Shown here in pieces: positions 33,143 to 42,838 of a stretch of 64,000 nucleotides of DNA. Source of the DNA: Gottfriedia acidiceleris. GTDB taxonomy: Bacteria; Bacillota; Bacilli; Bacillales; Bacillaceae_G. Position numbers and translations under genes: made by a program. Under the pieces are notes generated by a model that had not been told where the DNA came from, did no database searches, and saw nothing but the letters and a program-made list of their open reading frames with translations. The stretch lies in NCBI RefSeq assembly GCF_023115465.1, contig NZ_CP096034.1, positions 868,001 to 932,000 of the forward strand. Reading direction: 5' to 3'. Position 1 is the first letter of the stretch, and every line of letters begins with the position of its first letter.

Positions 33143-34192
33143 ATGAGAGGATATAAGGAGAAGTTTGGAGAGTTAAATGGGTATACAATTTCAGCATATA
33201 CAATAATAAATTCTCATGGAATGAAAGTAATCTGTTTAGATTATGGATGCATAATTAACAAAATCATAGTTCCTGATAAATATGGAAAGTTTGAAAATGT
33301 CGTTCTTGGGTTTGATTCAATTAATGAATATGTTGAACAGTCCCCTTATTTTGGAGCGGTAATTGGGCGAGTAGCAGGAAGGATTAATAAAGCTAATTTT
33401 GAATTAAATAATCAGGTTTATCAACTTGCTATTAATAATAAGAGTAATCATCTTCATGGTGGTCTTAAAGGTTTTGACAAGGTTATATGGAATACAGAGA
33501 TGATAGAAAATAAAGATAATATTAGTTTAGTATTTACTTATCAAAGTCCAGATGGTGAAGAAGGTTATCCAGGGAATATAGATATGAAGGTTGTCTATAC
33601 TCTAAACAATAAAAATGAGTTAAATATAACTTATGAAGGAAAATCCGATCAAAGAACATTGTTAAATGTAACAAATCATTCTTATTTTAATTTATCAGGT
33701 GATTTAAAAAGAGATGTTTTAAATCACACCTTAAAACTTAAAAGTAAACGCTTTGTGGAACTTGATCATGATTTAATTCCAACCGGAAGATTAGTAGATG
33801 TTGATAATACACCATTTGATTTTACAGTAGGTAGGAAATTGATTGATGGAGTAGAATCTTCCCATCCTCAAAATATTTTAGCAGGAAATGGATATGATCA
33901 CCCCTTTCTTTTAGAGGAAAATGATACTGAGCAGATTATACTTAGTGATGAAGAAAATGGTCGTGTACTAATGATTGAAACGAATCAACCTGGGGTAGTT
34001 CTTTATACTGGAACACAACTTTTAAATGATTTCACAATCAGAAGCATTCAATCTAGAAAGTATCTGGGACTTTGTTTAGAGACTCAAGGACTTCCTGACT
34101 CTATTCATCACGATAACTTCCCATCCTGTATAATTGAAAAGGATGAGGATTATCATGCTTTTACTAAGTTATCGTTTTTAATTAATAAGTAA
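33143..34192 (+). CDS. galM: Aldose 1-epimerase (galactose mutarotase)
   Basis: A 349-residue beta-sandwich enzyme converting beta-D-galactose, the form released by glycosidases, to the alpha form used by GalK. Catalytic and binding features: GRVAGRINKANF, NHLHGGLKGFDK (His), VTNHSYFNLSG (catalytic His), and the catalytic Glu near the C-terminus in GLCLETQGLPDSIHH. ATG at 33143 with AGGAG upstream; last gene of the gal operon, ending at a terminator. A distant LacX-like relative is encoded at 62529. Confidence 0.95.
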   Translation: MRGYKEKFGELNGYTISAYTIINSHGMKVICLDYGCIINKIIVPDKYGKFENVVLGFDSINEYVEQSPYFGAVIGRVAGRINKANFELNNQVYQLAINNKSNHLHGGLKGFDKVIWNTEMIENKDNISLVFTYQSPDGEEGYPGNIDMKVVYTLNNKNELNITYEGKSDQRTLLNVTNHSYFNLSGDLKRDVLNHTLKLKSKRFVELDHDLIPTGRLVDVDNTPFDFTVGRKLIDGVESSHPQNILAGNGYDHPFLLEENDTEQIILSDEENGRVLMIETNQPGVVLYTGTQLLNDFTIRSIQSRKYLGLCLETQGLPDSIHHDNFPSCIIEKDEDYHAFTKLSFLINK

Positions 34193-34201
34193 AAAAATTA
34201 T

Positions 34202-34231
34202 GAAAACGTGTAGGTTATCTACACGTTTTTT
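34202..34231 (+). terminator. Terminator at the end of the galactan cluster
   Basis: Stem aaaacgtgtag/ctacacgtttt, loop gttat, T-run. It also faces the converging rhodanese gene. Confidence 0.92.
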
Positions 34232-34256
34232 AAAATTTGTTTACTTATTTATTTAG

Positions 34257-34646
34257 TTATTCTACGTCAAAACCAGCAGCTTTCCACGCAGCAGTACCAC
34301 CATCGATATATGCAACATCAGTGAATCCCATTTTTTTCAGTAAATATGCTCCTAAAGATGCTTGGCCACCTGCACCACATGTAACAAGAACAGGACGGTT
34401 TCGATCTGCTAATTTAGGCTCGCGTAAATGATCTGGTAATTCTAAATCAGCACGGATTGGTAGCATTCCAAGTGAGATATTCAAACTGCTTGGTATTAAT
34501 CCGCATGCACCTGCATCAGCTGCGTCTTGAACATCAATTACTAATGTTTCAGGATTAGAATTAATTTTTTTACGAGCATCCGCTGAACTGATTCCTTGTA
34601 CATTGTCACGTGCTTCTGCAACCATTTGTTTAAAAGTAATTGCCAT
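34257..34646 (-). CDS. Rhodanese-domain protein
   Basis: A 129-residue single rhodanese domain, carrying sulfur as a persulfide on its active-site cysteine. The domain opens with ISSADARKKIN and LVIDVQDAADAG, has the family R-E-like HLREPKLADRNRPVLV, and the active loop CGAGGQASLGAYLLKK (Cys about 90) followed by GFTDVAYIDGGTAAW. The loop sequence differs from the sulfurtransferase CRxGxR type. ATG at 34646 with GGAGG upstream. Monocistronic, convergent with galM. Confidence 0.88.
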   Translation of the reverse strand: MAITFKQMVAEARDNVQGISSADARKKINSNPETLVIDVQDAADAGACGLIPSSLNISLGMLPIRADLELPDHLREPKLADRNRPVLVTCGAGGQASLGAYLLKKMGFTDVAYIDGGTAAWKAAGFDVE

Positions 34647-34878
34647 TATTACTCCTCCAATATAATGAATTTAGAAATCCCTAAATTTGGAAATCTCATC
34701 TATACAATACACCGAAAGTCTTGTGCAATTCAAATTGATGGAGCAATTCATAGAATTTATAGGAAAAAAGTAATAAAAAATTAAAAATAAAACAAGGGAA
34801 ATTATTTTATGTGCAGAAATTATTTATAGTTAAATTATTTTTACATACTAAAATTGAGCGTTGAAAGAAGGAGTAAAT

Positions 34879-35829
34879 ATGCCAGAAACATATAAATTCA
34901 AAACAACAGATCAGCATTTGCATGCATCATTTAGTAACGAATATGATCCAATTCAAATTATTCGTTCTGGTGATTCGATTGAATTTGATACGATTGATAT
35001 CGGGTGGGGTTATTCGCATCAAAATGGAGAAAGAGTAAGATTCGAGTCAAGAGAGAAGGAAAAAGAATGGGGTCATCCTATGATTGGTCCAATTTTTGTA
35101 GAAGGTGCTAAACCGGGGATGACACTTGAAATTAAAATAAACGAATTAAAAGCTGGCTGGTACGGATGGAATTGTGCAGGTGGTAAAAAGAATTGGCAAA
35201 ATAATGCATTAGGTATTTCTGAAGAATTAGAAGTGACTTTAAATTGGCTAATCAATGAAGAAAACAATACAGCGAAAACTAAAATCAGAGATAAGGAAGT
35301 TTCGGTACCATTAGTACCATTTTTAGGTGTCCTAGGTACTGCGCCTTCTGAATCAGGTGTTCATTCGACTATACCACCGAGATATTGTGGAGGAAATATC
35401 GACTGTAAGGAGTTGGTTGAAGGTAGTACTTTGTATTTACCTATAGCTGTTGAAGGAGCACTTTTTTCTGCGGGTGATGGACACGCGGCACAAGGTGATG
35501 GTGAAGTATCTGGTCAAGCGATCGAATCTCCATTTGATAAAGTGAATCTAACTCTTAGAGTAAGAGAAGACATGCAGATTAATATGCCACGAGCTAACAC
35601 ACCAGCAGGGTGGCTTACATTTGGCTTTGATGAAGACTTAAATATAGCAACTAAAACTGCATTAAACGGTATGGTCGAGTTAATTCAAGAGCTATATGCT
35701 ATTGAAAAAACAGAGGCAGTTGCTTTAGCTAGCGTTTGTGTTGATTTGAGAATAACTCAAATTGTTAACCAAGTTAAGGGTGTCCATGCTGTTTTGCCTC
35801 ATAATATTAATATCACTTCAATTTATTAA
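34879..35829 (+). CDS. Acetamidase/formamidase family protein
   Basis: A 316-residue amidase of the FmdA/AmdA family, hydrolysing formamide or acetamide to ammonia and the acid. Family features are the N-terminal WGYSHQNG, GPIFVEGAKPGMTLEIKI, the central PPRYCGGNIDCKELVEGSTL followed by the LPIAVEGALFSAGDGHAAQG segment with conserved Asp-His, and the C-terminal QIVNQVKGVHAVLPHNI. ATG at 34879 with GAAGGAG upstream. An alpha/beta hydrolase gene follows after about 30 bases, so the two are likely cotranscribed. Confidence 0.9.
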   Translation: MPETYKFKTTDQHLHASFSNEYDPIQIIRSGDSIEFDTIDIGWGYSHQNGERVRFESREKEKEWGHPMIGPIFVEGAKPGMTLEIKINELKAGWYGWNCAGGKKNWQNNALGISEELEVTLNWLINEENNTAKTKIRDKEVSVPLVPFLGVLGTAPSESGVHSTIPPRYCGGNIDCKELVEGSTLYLPIAVEGALFSAGDGHAAQGDGEVSGQAIESPFDKVNLTLRVREDMQINMPRANTPAGWLTFGFDEDLNIATKTALNGMVELIQELYAIEKTEAVALASVCVDLRITQIVNQVKGVHAVLPHNINITSIY

Positions 35830-35862
35830 AATGAATAGATTTGAAAATTGGAGGTTAATAAA

Positions 35863-36696
35863 ATGCCTTTTTGTACTTTAAATAATATTGACATAAACTA
35901 CGAAATAATTGGAGAAGGAAAACCAATCGTTATGATTCATGGGTTTACTCCAGACTCAAGGTTAATGCAAGGGTGCATGGAACCGATTTTTACTAAGAAA
36001 AACGGTTATAAAAGGATTTACTTTGACCTTCCAGGTATGGGGAAAACAAAGGGCGGAACAAACATTAATACGACAGATGATATGCTGAACATCGTCATAA
36101 AATTTATTGATACGATCATACCAGGTCAATCATTTTTATTAGCCGGGGAATCTTACGGGGGATATTTAGCAAGAGGAATAATTGCTAATAGACCTGAAAA
36201 AGTCAAAGGTGCAGTATTTATTTGCCCTATGATTATTCCACAATTTGAGAAAAGGTCGTTACCAAGCCATAACGTAATAGTAGAAGATAAAAATTTTTTA
36301 AATCAATTAAATGAACTTGAGGAAACTGATTTTCGTTCAAATAATGTAATTCTAGACGAGAAAACTTGGGTTCGCTATAAAGAGGAAATTGTTAGCGGAT
36401 GTACAATCGCTGATCAAGAATTTTTATCTAAAATTAGGAATAACTACGGATTTTCATTTGAAATAGATAAAATTAAGTTCAATGAACCTAGTCTATTTTT
36501 AGTAGGTTTACAAGACTCGGTCGTTGGCTATAAAGACGCATTTACTATTCTTGAAAATTATCCAAGAGCATCATTTGCAATTTTAGATAAAGCTGGCCAT
36601 AATCTACAAATAGAACAAGCGAAACTATTCAACTCGCTGATCAATGAATGGTTAGACAGAGTATTAGAAGCAGAAGAAGGACGTACTTTTACTTAA
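35863..36696 (+). CDS. Alpha/beta hydrolase
   Basis: A 277-residue alpha/beta-hydrolase. The oxyanion region is MIHGFTPDSR, the nucleophile elbow GESYGGYLARG (Ser about 99), the acid probably the Asp in LFLVGLQDSVVGY, and the His in LDKAGHNLQIEQ. This is a complete triad in the right order. No signal peptide. The substrate could be an ester, amide or epoxide; position behind the amidase gene suggests a shared small-molecule pathway. ATG at 35863 with TGGAGG eight bases upstream. Confidence 0.87.
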   Translation: MPFCTLNNIDINYEIIGEGKPIVMIHGFTPDSRLMQGCMEPIFTKKNGYKRIYFDLPGMGKTKGGTNINTTDDMLNIVIKFIDTIIPGQSFLLAGESYGGYLARGIIANRPEKVKGAVFICPMIIPQFEKRSLPSHNVIVEDKNFLNQLNELEETDFRSNNVILDEKTWVRYKEEIVSGCTIADQEFLSKIRNNYGFSFEIDKIKFNEPSLFLVGLQDSVVGYKDAFTILENYPRASFAILDKAGHNLQIEQAKLFNSLINEWLDRVLEAEEGRTFT

Positions 36697-36745
36697 GATT
36701 AGGCTACCCTGAAAATTAACTTTAAAAAAGGCAACACAAAATAAA

Positions 36746-36772
36746 AAATGCCACGAAATATTCGTGGCATTT
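36746..36772. terminator. Terminator after the amidase/hydrolase pair
   Basis: Stem aatgccacgaa/ttcgtggcatt with loop atat. Confidence 0.88.
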
Positions 36773-36798
36773 ACTTGACGTAGTCTTTTTTCAACAGC

Positions 36799-36831
36799 GA
36801 TAAAGGGCTATCAATTGATAGCCCTTTATCT
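36799..36831. terminator. Second hairpin terminator, probably for the minus-strand DoxX gene
   Basis: Perfect stem gataaagggctatca/tgatagccctttatc with a two-base loop; downstream of 36848-37372 on the minus strand. Confidence 0.85.
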
Positions 36832-36847
36832 ATATCATTATTTTTAA

Positions 36848-37372
36848 TTAAGCTGTTTTTTTCAAAAGATAACTGTTTTCATTTAACTCGTTTATTTTTG
36901 AATATTTTTTAGTACCAAATTTTGTAATGAAGTAATCTAAACCAAATCGACCTGCATTTGTTCCAGCAACAATGATGAATGTACTTAATAATACTAATTG
37001 TGGGTTGATGCTTGTTGTACCACTAAACATGAATGCAAAGTTCATCATTAAAGCGAAGAATGTTGCAGTTTTAGTAAAGCAACCAAGAATTAATCCAAGA
37101 CCGATTGCAAATTCACCAATTGGCACTAAGAAGTTAAATAAATCAACATGTGGGATTGCAAAATTTGTTAAAAAGTCTGCCCACCAACTTTGTACTGCCG
37201 GATGTTCACCTGTTGCACTTTTTACTGCAAATCCTAAAAAACCTGAAGCGTCAAAACCACCAGCCGATAACTTACCCCAACCTGCATGTATGAATTCATA
37301 ACCTACATAAAGACGAAAAATAGTTAATATAGCAGCTGCCACTTTATTCGTTCTTAAGAAATTGATAAACAT
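36848..37372 (-). CDS. DoxX-family membrane protein
   Basis: A 174-residue DoxX protein, longer than the one at 5967. Four helices: TILRLY-type first helix as AILTIFRLYVGYEFIHAGWG with the DoxX motif, then FNFLVPIGEFAIGLGLILG, TATFFALMMNFAFMFSG, and PQLVLLSTFIIVAGTNAGRF. A periplasmic-side insert (GEHPAVQSWWADFLTN) is typical of the quinone-reducing thiosulfate-oxidoreductase-like DoxX group. ATG at 37372 with GGAGG eight bases upstream; the longer frame from 37504 would add a basic, unlikely leader. Monocistronic. Confidence 0.85.
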   Translation of the reverse strand: MFINFLRTNKVAAAILTIFRLYVGYEFIHAGWGKLSAGGFDASGFLGFAVKSATGEHPAVQSWWADFLTNFAIPHVDLFNFLVPIGEFAIGLGLILGCFTKTATFFALMMNFAFMFSGTTSINPQLVLLSTFIIVAGTNAGRFGLDYFITKFGTKKYSKINELNENSYLLKKTA

Positions 37373-38207
37373 ATATATTACCTCCGCAAGTTTTATTTTA
37401 ATTAACTTACTTCTGTTTTTTTGTTTCTTGTTGCTATGTTGTTTCTTGATTACATACTTATTGTACACAATATTTGTGACTTTTTTCACATGGAATTTGA
37501 ACATTTTGTGTCACTAAATGATTCACTTTGATTAATAAGTTTATTTCACTACTTTCCATGTATCAAAATTGAGTTGCATGAAGATTATGAGAAATTCTAA
37601 GTTTTATTTAGCATACTATTTGCTCTTTAAAATCATAAAGAAAGTTAGATATCTCGAGAAAAAGAATACAACCGTCTAATCGAACTTACAATTAAGCCTA
37701 AGATTAATATGAAGAGTTCTTTGCTAGCTCTTCTTTTCTAAATTTAGTGGAATAGTATTGATGTTTAACATTTTTTTATTTAATAACATTTTAAATGTTA
37801 AAGTGTTTCAACAATTTTAATTTACCAAAAAACACTATAGTAATTATTTTTTTCGGAAATTAAAAATATTAAGAACAAATTTTAGATAGATCGTTTTAAA
37901 TTTTGATTAGGTTTTTATTGTAAACTTTTTTTGATGAATTAGTTGATTGGAATGGAGGGATGTCGACTCCTATGGGATTAGCGGGAAGGCTAATGAAATA
38001 ACTAAAAGATCTTTTTTCACAGCTTGACTAAGAAGTGTTATTTTTTATAACTCTTCTTTTTGATTTAATCTCGCAACTATTCCCAATAAAAATACAAAAT
38101 ATTCACTAAAAAAACATTTTTTTAAAATAATGCTCATGTTTTGATTAGCTTTCAATAAAGTGTCATAATAACAAATGAGATATTGGTATTTGCAAGGAGG
38201 ATTTAAT
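37373..38207. other. 835-bp intergenic region before aroA
   Basis: No supported gene. It holds a weak hairpin gaagagttctttgctagctcttctttt (about 37712-37738). A GC-richer block at about 37952-38002 contains tggagggatgtcgactcctatgggattagcggg and the small stem ttagc/gctaa. That block looks like a decayed member of a dispersed Bacillus intergenic repeat, perhaps the same family as at 5780. The rest is AT-rich upstream sequence of aroA. Confidence 0.45.
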
Positions 38208-39278
38208 TTGACTAAAAATGATTTAGAACAACTTAGAATTGAAATAGACGAGATTAATCATCAAATATTTGAGTTATTAAATAAAAGAGGCGAAATCGCA
38301 AAGAAAATTGGAATAGCAAAAATTGATCAAGGTGTTAAACGTTATGACCCAGTTAGGGAACGTAAGATGCTAGATCATATTGCCGAAATTAATGAAGGTC
38401 CTTTTAGTACGGCTACCCTCCAACATATTTTTAAAGAAATTTTTAAAAGTAGCCTAGAGCTTCAAGAAGAAGACGATAAAAAAGTTCTTCTTGTTTCAAG
38501 AAAAAGAAAATCAGAAAATACAATTGTAAATGTAAATGGTGTTAATATTGGTGATGGAAGCCCAATTATTATTGCTGGCCCATGTGCAGTTGAGAGCTAT
38601 GAACAAGTTGATTCCGTAGCGAAAGTGTTAAAGGAACAAGGAGTAAAAATTATGCGTGGTGGTGCATTTAAACCACGTACTTCGCCTTATGACTTCCAAG
38701 GACTAGGTGAAGAGGGATTAAAGATTTTAAAAGAGGTTGGTAAAAACCATGGGTTGGCAATTATTAGTGAAATAGTTAGCCCAGAACATATTGAAATGGC
38801 ATTAGATTATGTTGATATCATTCAAATCGGCGCAAGAAATATGCAGAACTTTGAATTACTCAAAGCTGCAGGTTCTGTAAATAAACCAATTTTATTAAAA
38901 AGAGGTTTATCAGCGACAATCGAAGAATTTATTTATGCAGCTGAATACATCATGTCAGAAGGCAATCAAGAAATCATTTTATGTGAACGTGGCATAAGAA
39001 CTTATGAAAAAGCTACGAGAAATACATTAGATATAACAGCTGTTCCAATTTTAAAACAAGAAACACATTTACCAGTATTAGTAGATGTTACACATTCGAC
39101 AGGTAGAAGAGACTTACTAATACCTGCAGCAAAAGCGGGACTAGCAATTGGCGCTGATGGTATTATGGCAGAGGTTCATCCAGATCCTGCTACTGCTTTA
39201 AGTGACTCATCTCAGCAAATGAATTTTGATCAATTTGACCAATTTATGTCTGAAGTTAATTCTTTCATAAATCGATAA
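38208..39278 (+). CDS. aroA: Bifunctional chorismate mutase / DAHP synthase
   Basis: A 356-residue fusion. The N-terminal AroQ-type chorismate mutase ([30 protein letters not shown], about 1-90) is joined to a class I-beta DAHP synthase (from about 110: [79 protein letters not shown]). It makes DAHP from phosphoenolpyruvate and erythrose-4-phosphate, the first step to aromatic amino acids. In B. subtilis the mutase domain senses chorismate/prephenate and inhibits the synthase. TTG start at 38208 with AAGGAGG seven bases upstream; length equals the B. subtilis AroA. Upstream of ccpA as in Bacillus. Confidence 0.96.
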   Translation: MTKNDLEQLRIEIDEINHQIFELLNKRGEIAKKIGIAKIDQGVKRYDPVRERKMLDHIAEINEGPFSTATLQHIFKEIFKSSLELQEEDDKKVLLVSRKRKSENTIVNVNGVNIGDGSPIIIAGPCAVESYEQVDSVAKVLKEQGVKIMRGGAFKPRTSPYDFQGLGEEGLKILKEVGKNHGLAIISEIVSPEHIEMALDYVDIIQIGARNMQNFELLKAAGSVNKPILLKRGLSATIEEFIYAAEYIMSEGNQEIILCERGIRTYEKATRNTLDITAVPILKQETHLPVLVDVTHSTGRRDLLIPAAKAGLAIGADGIMAEVHPDPATALSDSSQQMNFDQFDQFMSEVNSFINR

Positions 39279-39286
39279 TCAACATA

Positions 39287-39323
39287 AAAGCGCTGACTGA
39301 ATAAAATCAGTCGGCGCTTTTTG
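39287..39323 (+). terminator. Terminator after aroA
   Basis: Stem aaaagcgctgactga/tcagtcggcgctttt, loop ataaaa, T-run. Confidence 0.92.
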
Positions 39324-39537
39324 AATAATTTGTGAACGTTTGTTTTAAATTAGCAATATATAGTGATAAAATACGAATAATTTACATTTTTTTCTAATAG
39401 GTGTATTGAACGAAGATTCGTTTCACTATAAGATAGAATGAAGCACTATTTTTGTGGAATATGACGTTTTATGACTATTTTACCTAAATAAAAAACAAAC
39501 TACATAATAGATAGAATAAAATAGAGGAGTGATGAAA

Positions 39538-40536
39538 ATGACGGTTACGATTTATGATGTAGCACGTGAGGCAAACGTTTCCATGGCTACAGTTTCACGA
39601 GTAGTTAATGGTAATCCAAATGTTAAACCTACTACTCGAAAAAAAGTAAACGAAGCGATCAGCCGTTTAGGATATAGACCAAATGCAGTTGCAAGAGGAC
39701 TAGCAAGTAAAAAAACAACTACTGTTGGTGTAATTATTCCTGATATTTCAAATACTTTTTATGCAGAACTAGCACGTGGTATAGAAGATATTGCAACAAT
39801 GTATAAATACAATATTATCTTAAGTAACTCAGATGAGAATATTGAGAAAGAAATTACATTAATAAATAATATGTTAGCAAAACAAGTTGACGGAATATTA
39901 TTTATTGGTGGAACAATTACGGATATTCATCAAGAAGAGTATGAAAAGGCTGGCGTTCCAATTGTATTAGCAACTACATATGATGAAACTAATAAAATCC
40001 CTTCAGTAAATATTGACTATGCTCAAGCGGCATTTGATGCAGTAGATTATTTTATTAAAAAAGGTCACCGAAAGGTAGCATTCGTAAACGGACCTACTGA
40101 AACGAATATTATCGGATTAAGTAAGTTAGAAGGATATAAACGTGCTTTACAAGAAAATGGAATCGAATTCGATGAAGAGTTAGTCACTTATGGTGATAAT
40201 ACGTATGAATCAGGCAGTGAAGCTTTTGAAGCTTTCCATGAGCGTAATATTATTCCGAGTGCGATTTTCGTAGCATCTGATGAAACTGCGATTGGTGTAA
40301 TTCACAGTGCCCAAGACCATGGAATATTAGTACCGAATAACCTTGAAGTTTTTGGATTTGATAATACAAGACTGGCATTAATGGTCCGTCCAAAATTATC
40401 ATCTGTTGCTCAACCAATGTATGATATTGGTGCAGTTGCAATGAGATTATTAACGAAATATATGAATAAAGAGACAGTGGAAGATCATACAGTCATTCTT
40501 CCTCATCATCTTCAAATTAGACAATCAACAAAGTAA
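39538..40536 (+). CDS. ccpA: Catabolite control protein A
   Basis: A 332-residue LacI-family master regulator of carbon catabolite repression. It binds cre sites together with Ser46-phosphorylated HPr. The N-terminus [20 protein letters not shown] and [10 protein letters not shown] is nearly the canonical CcpA DNA-binding domain. The hinge [20 protein letters not shown] and the core segments [19 protein letters not shown] and [20 protein letters not shown] follow. The ATG at 39538 has GAGGAG eight bases upstream and matches the known start. Its position after aroA is conserved; the motPS genes that follow ccpA in B. subtilis are absent. Confidence 0.97.
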   Translation: MTVTIYDVAREANVSMATVSRVVNGNPNVKPTTRKKVNEAISRLGYRPNAVARGLASKKTTTVGVIIPDISNTFYAELARGIEDIATMYKYNIILSNSDENIEKEITLINNMLAKQVDGILFIGGTITDIHQEEYEKAGVPIVLATTYDETNKIPSVNIDYAQAAFDAVDYFIKKGHRKVAFVNGPTETNIIGLSKLEGYKRALQENGIEFDEELVTYGDNTYESGSEAFEAFHERNIIPSAIFVASDETAIGVIHSAQDHGILVPNNLEVFGFDNTRLALMVRPKLSSVAQPMYDIGAVAMRLLTKYMNKETVEDHTVILPHHLQIRQSTK

Positions 40537-40547
40537 ATGATGAAAGT

Positions 40548-40583
40548 AGCTTAGAATTTTAGTAATTCTAGGCTTTTTTGTTT
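40548..40583 (+). terminator. Terminator after ccpA
   Basis: Stem agcttagaatt/aattctaggct, short loop, T-run. Confidence 0.9.
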
Positions 40584-40589
40584 TTATGG

Positions 40590-40950
40590 GACCTTATCAA
40601 AAAATAAGGAATAAACATTGCGCTGCAAATAAACTTGAGAGGTGTGCAAATTAAGTTTAAATAACTACAAATAAAAAAAGAACGGCAAATAGAATCCGAT
40701 AATCGCAATAAAAAATAGCAAAACTACAATTAGAATCCAAGAACCTTAATTAAAAATAGTAAAACAACAAATAAAACTTTGTATACTGCAAATAAATCAA
40801 AAGAATACATATACCCGTAATTGTTTTTTACATCTTTATTAACAGGATAGTTTTAGTATTAAACTAGCAAAATTGCTCTGAATCTACTTAAAATCGAGCT
40901 GTATATGAATTGAAGTTTACTAATTCATAATCAAAAATCTACCAAAAATA
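40590..40950. other. A-rich intergenic stretch with a 41-bp degenerate tandem repeat
   Basis: No gene. Two adjacent 41-bp units at 40687-40727 and 40728-40768 agree at about 32 of 41 positions (both contain tagaatcc, aataaaaa or ttaaaaa, tag-aaaac-ac). CAAATA-type words recur on both sides, suggesting further decayed units. Confidence 0.6.
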
Positions 40951-40982
40951 AAAAACGCCGTCGAGATCCCCTCAGGCGGCGC
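40951..40982 (-). terminator. Terminator of the acuABC operon
   Basis: On the minus strand: stem cgccg...cggcg enclosing cctgaggggatctcga, followed by a T-run. Confidence 0.85.
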
Positions 40983-40989
40983 GTATTAT

Positions 40990-42165
40990 TTAAATAAAAG
41001 GCTTTTTTTGCTGAATTTGCAATGGCTCAAGTGCACGGTATAAGACTTGTTCATTGTATTCCTCTATTTCCTTTTTCCTTGGAATAGGTTTTACAATAGA
41101 GGGATTGTCTGTCCATGTTGTAGGTAACTTAACATTAGCAATTTTCTGCCATTTTTCTATCCAGCTATCTGGTATTAGGTTAGAAGTTGGTTGTTGATTT
41201 GTCATAGCTAGCCATACTTGTGACCAAGCTCTTGGTACTACTCTCCAGTAATCATACCCACCTCCAGCAACAGCAATCCATCTGCCATCGCAATATTTGT
41301 GAGCGATTTCGTGTGCGATTTTTGGGATTTCCTCGAATGTTTTCATTGTCGTACATAGATGAGTTAATGGATCATAACAATGTGAATCAGAGCCATTTTG
41401 AGTGAGAATTACATCTGGTTTGAAGTATTGAGCTATATCGTTTATTGCTTTTTTATAGCTTAATAGAAATGATTCATCCTCGGTGAATGCATCAATTGGA
41501 ATGTTAAATGAGTATCCGAAACCTTTACCTTGTCCTCTCTCGGTTACCGCACCTGTACCTGGAAAGAGATATCTACCAGTTTCATGGATAGAAAGAGTGC
41601 AAACAGTCGGGTCATCATAAAATGCCCACTGAACTCCGTCTCCATGGTGTGCGTCCGTGTCTACATATAACACCTTTAAACCGTATTTTTGTTGAATATA
41701 TTTTATGGCGATTGCACAGTCATTATAAACACAAAAACCAGAGGCTTTTCGTTTAAAACCGTGATGTAGTCCACCACCTAAATTAAAAGCATGATTAGAT
41801 TTTCCTTCTAGAACGGTATCTACTGCAGTTAAGGTGCCACCAACAATTAAAGAACTGGCCTCGTGCATATTTTTAAAAATGGGTGTATCTTCAGTTCCAA
41901 GTCCAAATTGTTCAGCGATATTTGCACTAACTGGTTCGCGGCTTGCTTTTTTAACTTGTTCGATAAATTGTAAATCATGAAAAAGGAGTAGCTCGTCATC
42001 AGTTGCTATTCTTGGTGGAATAATTTCAGTATCATTTAATAGATTACTAGATGTTAATAGTTCATAAACTAATTGAGAGCGAATCGGATTAAATGGATGT
42101 TTTTCGTTGAATTGATAGGCATGGTATTCTTCGCTATATACTAAGTAGGCATCCTTTTTCATCAT
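40990..42165 (-). CDS. acuC: AcuC, NAD-independent protein deacetylase
   Basis: A 391-residue class I/II histone-deacetylase-fold enzyme that removes the acetyl group from acetyl-CoA synthetase, reactivating it. Zinc and catalytic residues are visible: GGGLHHGFKRKASGFCVYND, YVDTDAHHGDGVQWAFYDDP (D-A-H and H-H), NGSDSHCYDPLT (second metal Asp), and GGGYDYWRVVPRAW. ATG at 42165 overlaps the acuB stop (ATGA), so the genes are coupled. Last of the acuABC operon, divergent from acsA, as in B. subtilis. Confidence 0.95.
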   Translation of the reverse strand: MMKKDAYLVYSEEYHAYQFNEKHPFNPIRSQLVYELLTSSNLLNDTEIIPPRIATDDELLLFHDLQFIEQVKKASREPVSANIAEQFGLGTEDTPIFKNMHEASSLIVGGTLTAVDTVLEGKSNHAFNLGGGLHHGFKRKASGFCVYNDCAIAIKYIQQKYGLKVLYVDTDAHHGDGVQWAFYDDPTVCTLSIHETGRYLFPGTGAVTERGQGKGFGYSFNIPIDAFTEDESFLLSYKKAINDIAQYFKPDVILTQNGSDSHCYDPLTHLCTTMKTFEEIPKIAHEIAHKYCDGRWIAVAGGGYDYWRVVPRAWSQVWLAMTNQQPTSNLIPDSWIEKWQKIANVKLPTTWTDNPSIVKPIPRKKEIEEYNEQVLYRALEPLQIQQKKPFI

Positions 42166-42803
42166 GATTCACTCGCTTCATTTGGCCAAAGAATTTTATA
42201 TCCTTCAGTTTTTAAAGTTTGAATAATCGAAAGTGGATTCATCGTTTGAATTCTAAATACAAGAACCTTATGATTCGCTTCTTTTGCAGGATAAACAAGG
42301 ACACTAACAATATTAATGTTTTCTTTTGAAAATACGTTAACAACATCACTTAAAATGCCTGGATGATCATGGACTAAGATTTCTATTTGGGAGCTAGGTT
42401 GATATGCTCCTGTTAACGTTACTAGAGTGTGTAATACATCAATTTCGGTCACAAGTCCAATTAATTTTCCGCTAGATACGACAGGTAAACAGCCTATTTT
42501 ATATTGATAGAAATAAGTTGCTACTTCTTCAACAAAGTCAATTGGGCTGCAAGTAATGACATTAGTAGTCATAATTTTTTCCACAGGAACCTCAAGTACA
42601 GATGAAAAAGCTTGTGGAAATAATGTTGAAGGTAAAGCATCGCGTACATCTCGGTCAGAAATGATTCCAACCACTTGATCATCTTCATTAATGATTGGAA
42701 TATGACGTACATCACCTGTTCGAAAAATGGTTACTGCATCCCCGATTGTATTTTCTTTTTTTAAAGTAATGTTTGAACTGCGCATAATATCTTGAATAAG
42801 CAT
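42162..42803 (-). CDS. acuB: AcuB, CBS-ACT domain protein
   Basis: A 213-residue protein of two CBS domains (LIQDIMRSSNITLKKENTIG through VGIISDRDVRDALPS, and PVEKIMTTNVITCSPIDFVE through LIGLVTEIDVLHTLV), which probably bind adenine nucleotide. A C-terminal ACT-like domain (SSQIEILVHDHPGILSDVVN) follows. It belongs to the acetoin/acetyl-CoA synthetase control operon; its own biochemical role is not settled. ATG at 42803. It lies 35 bases after acuA and overlaps acuC by four. Confidence 0.93.
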   Translation of the reverse strand: MLIQDIMRSSNITLKKENTIGDAVTIFRTGDVRHIPIINEDDQVVGIISDRDVRDALPSTLFPQAFSSVLEVPVEKIMTTNVITCSPIDFVEEVATYFYQYKIGCLPVVSSGKLIGLVTEIDVLHTLVTLTGAYQPSSQIEILVHDHPGILSDVVNVFSKENINIVSVLVYPAKEANHKVLVFRIQTMNPLSIIQTLKTEGYKILWPNEASES

Positions 42804-42838
42804 TATTTTGAATCCTACCTTTCGAGATTAAAGTTCAA

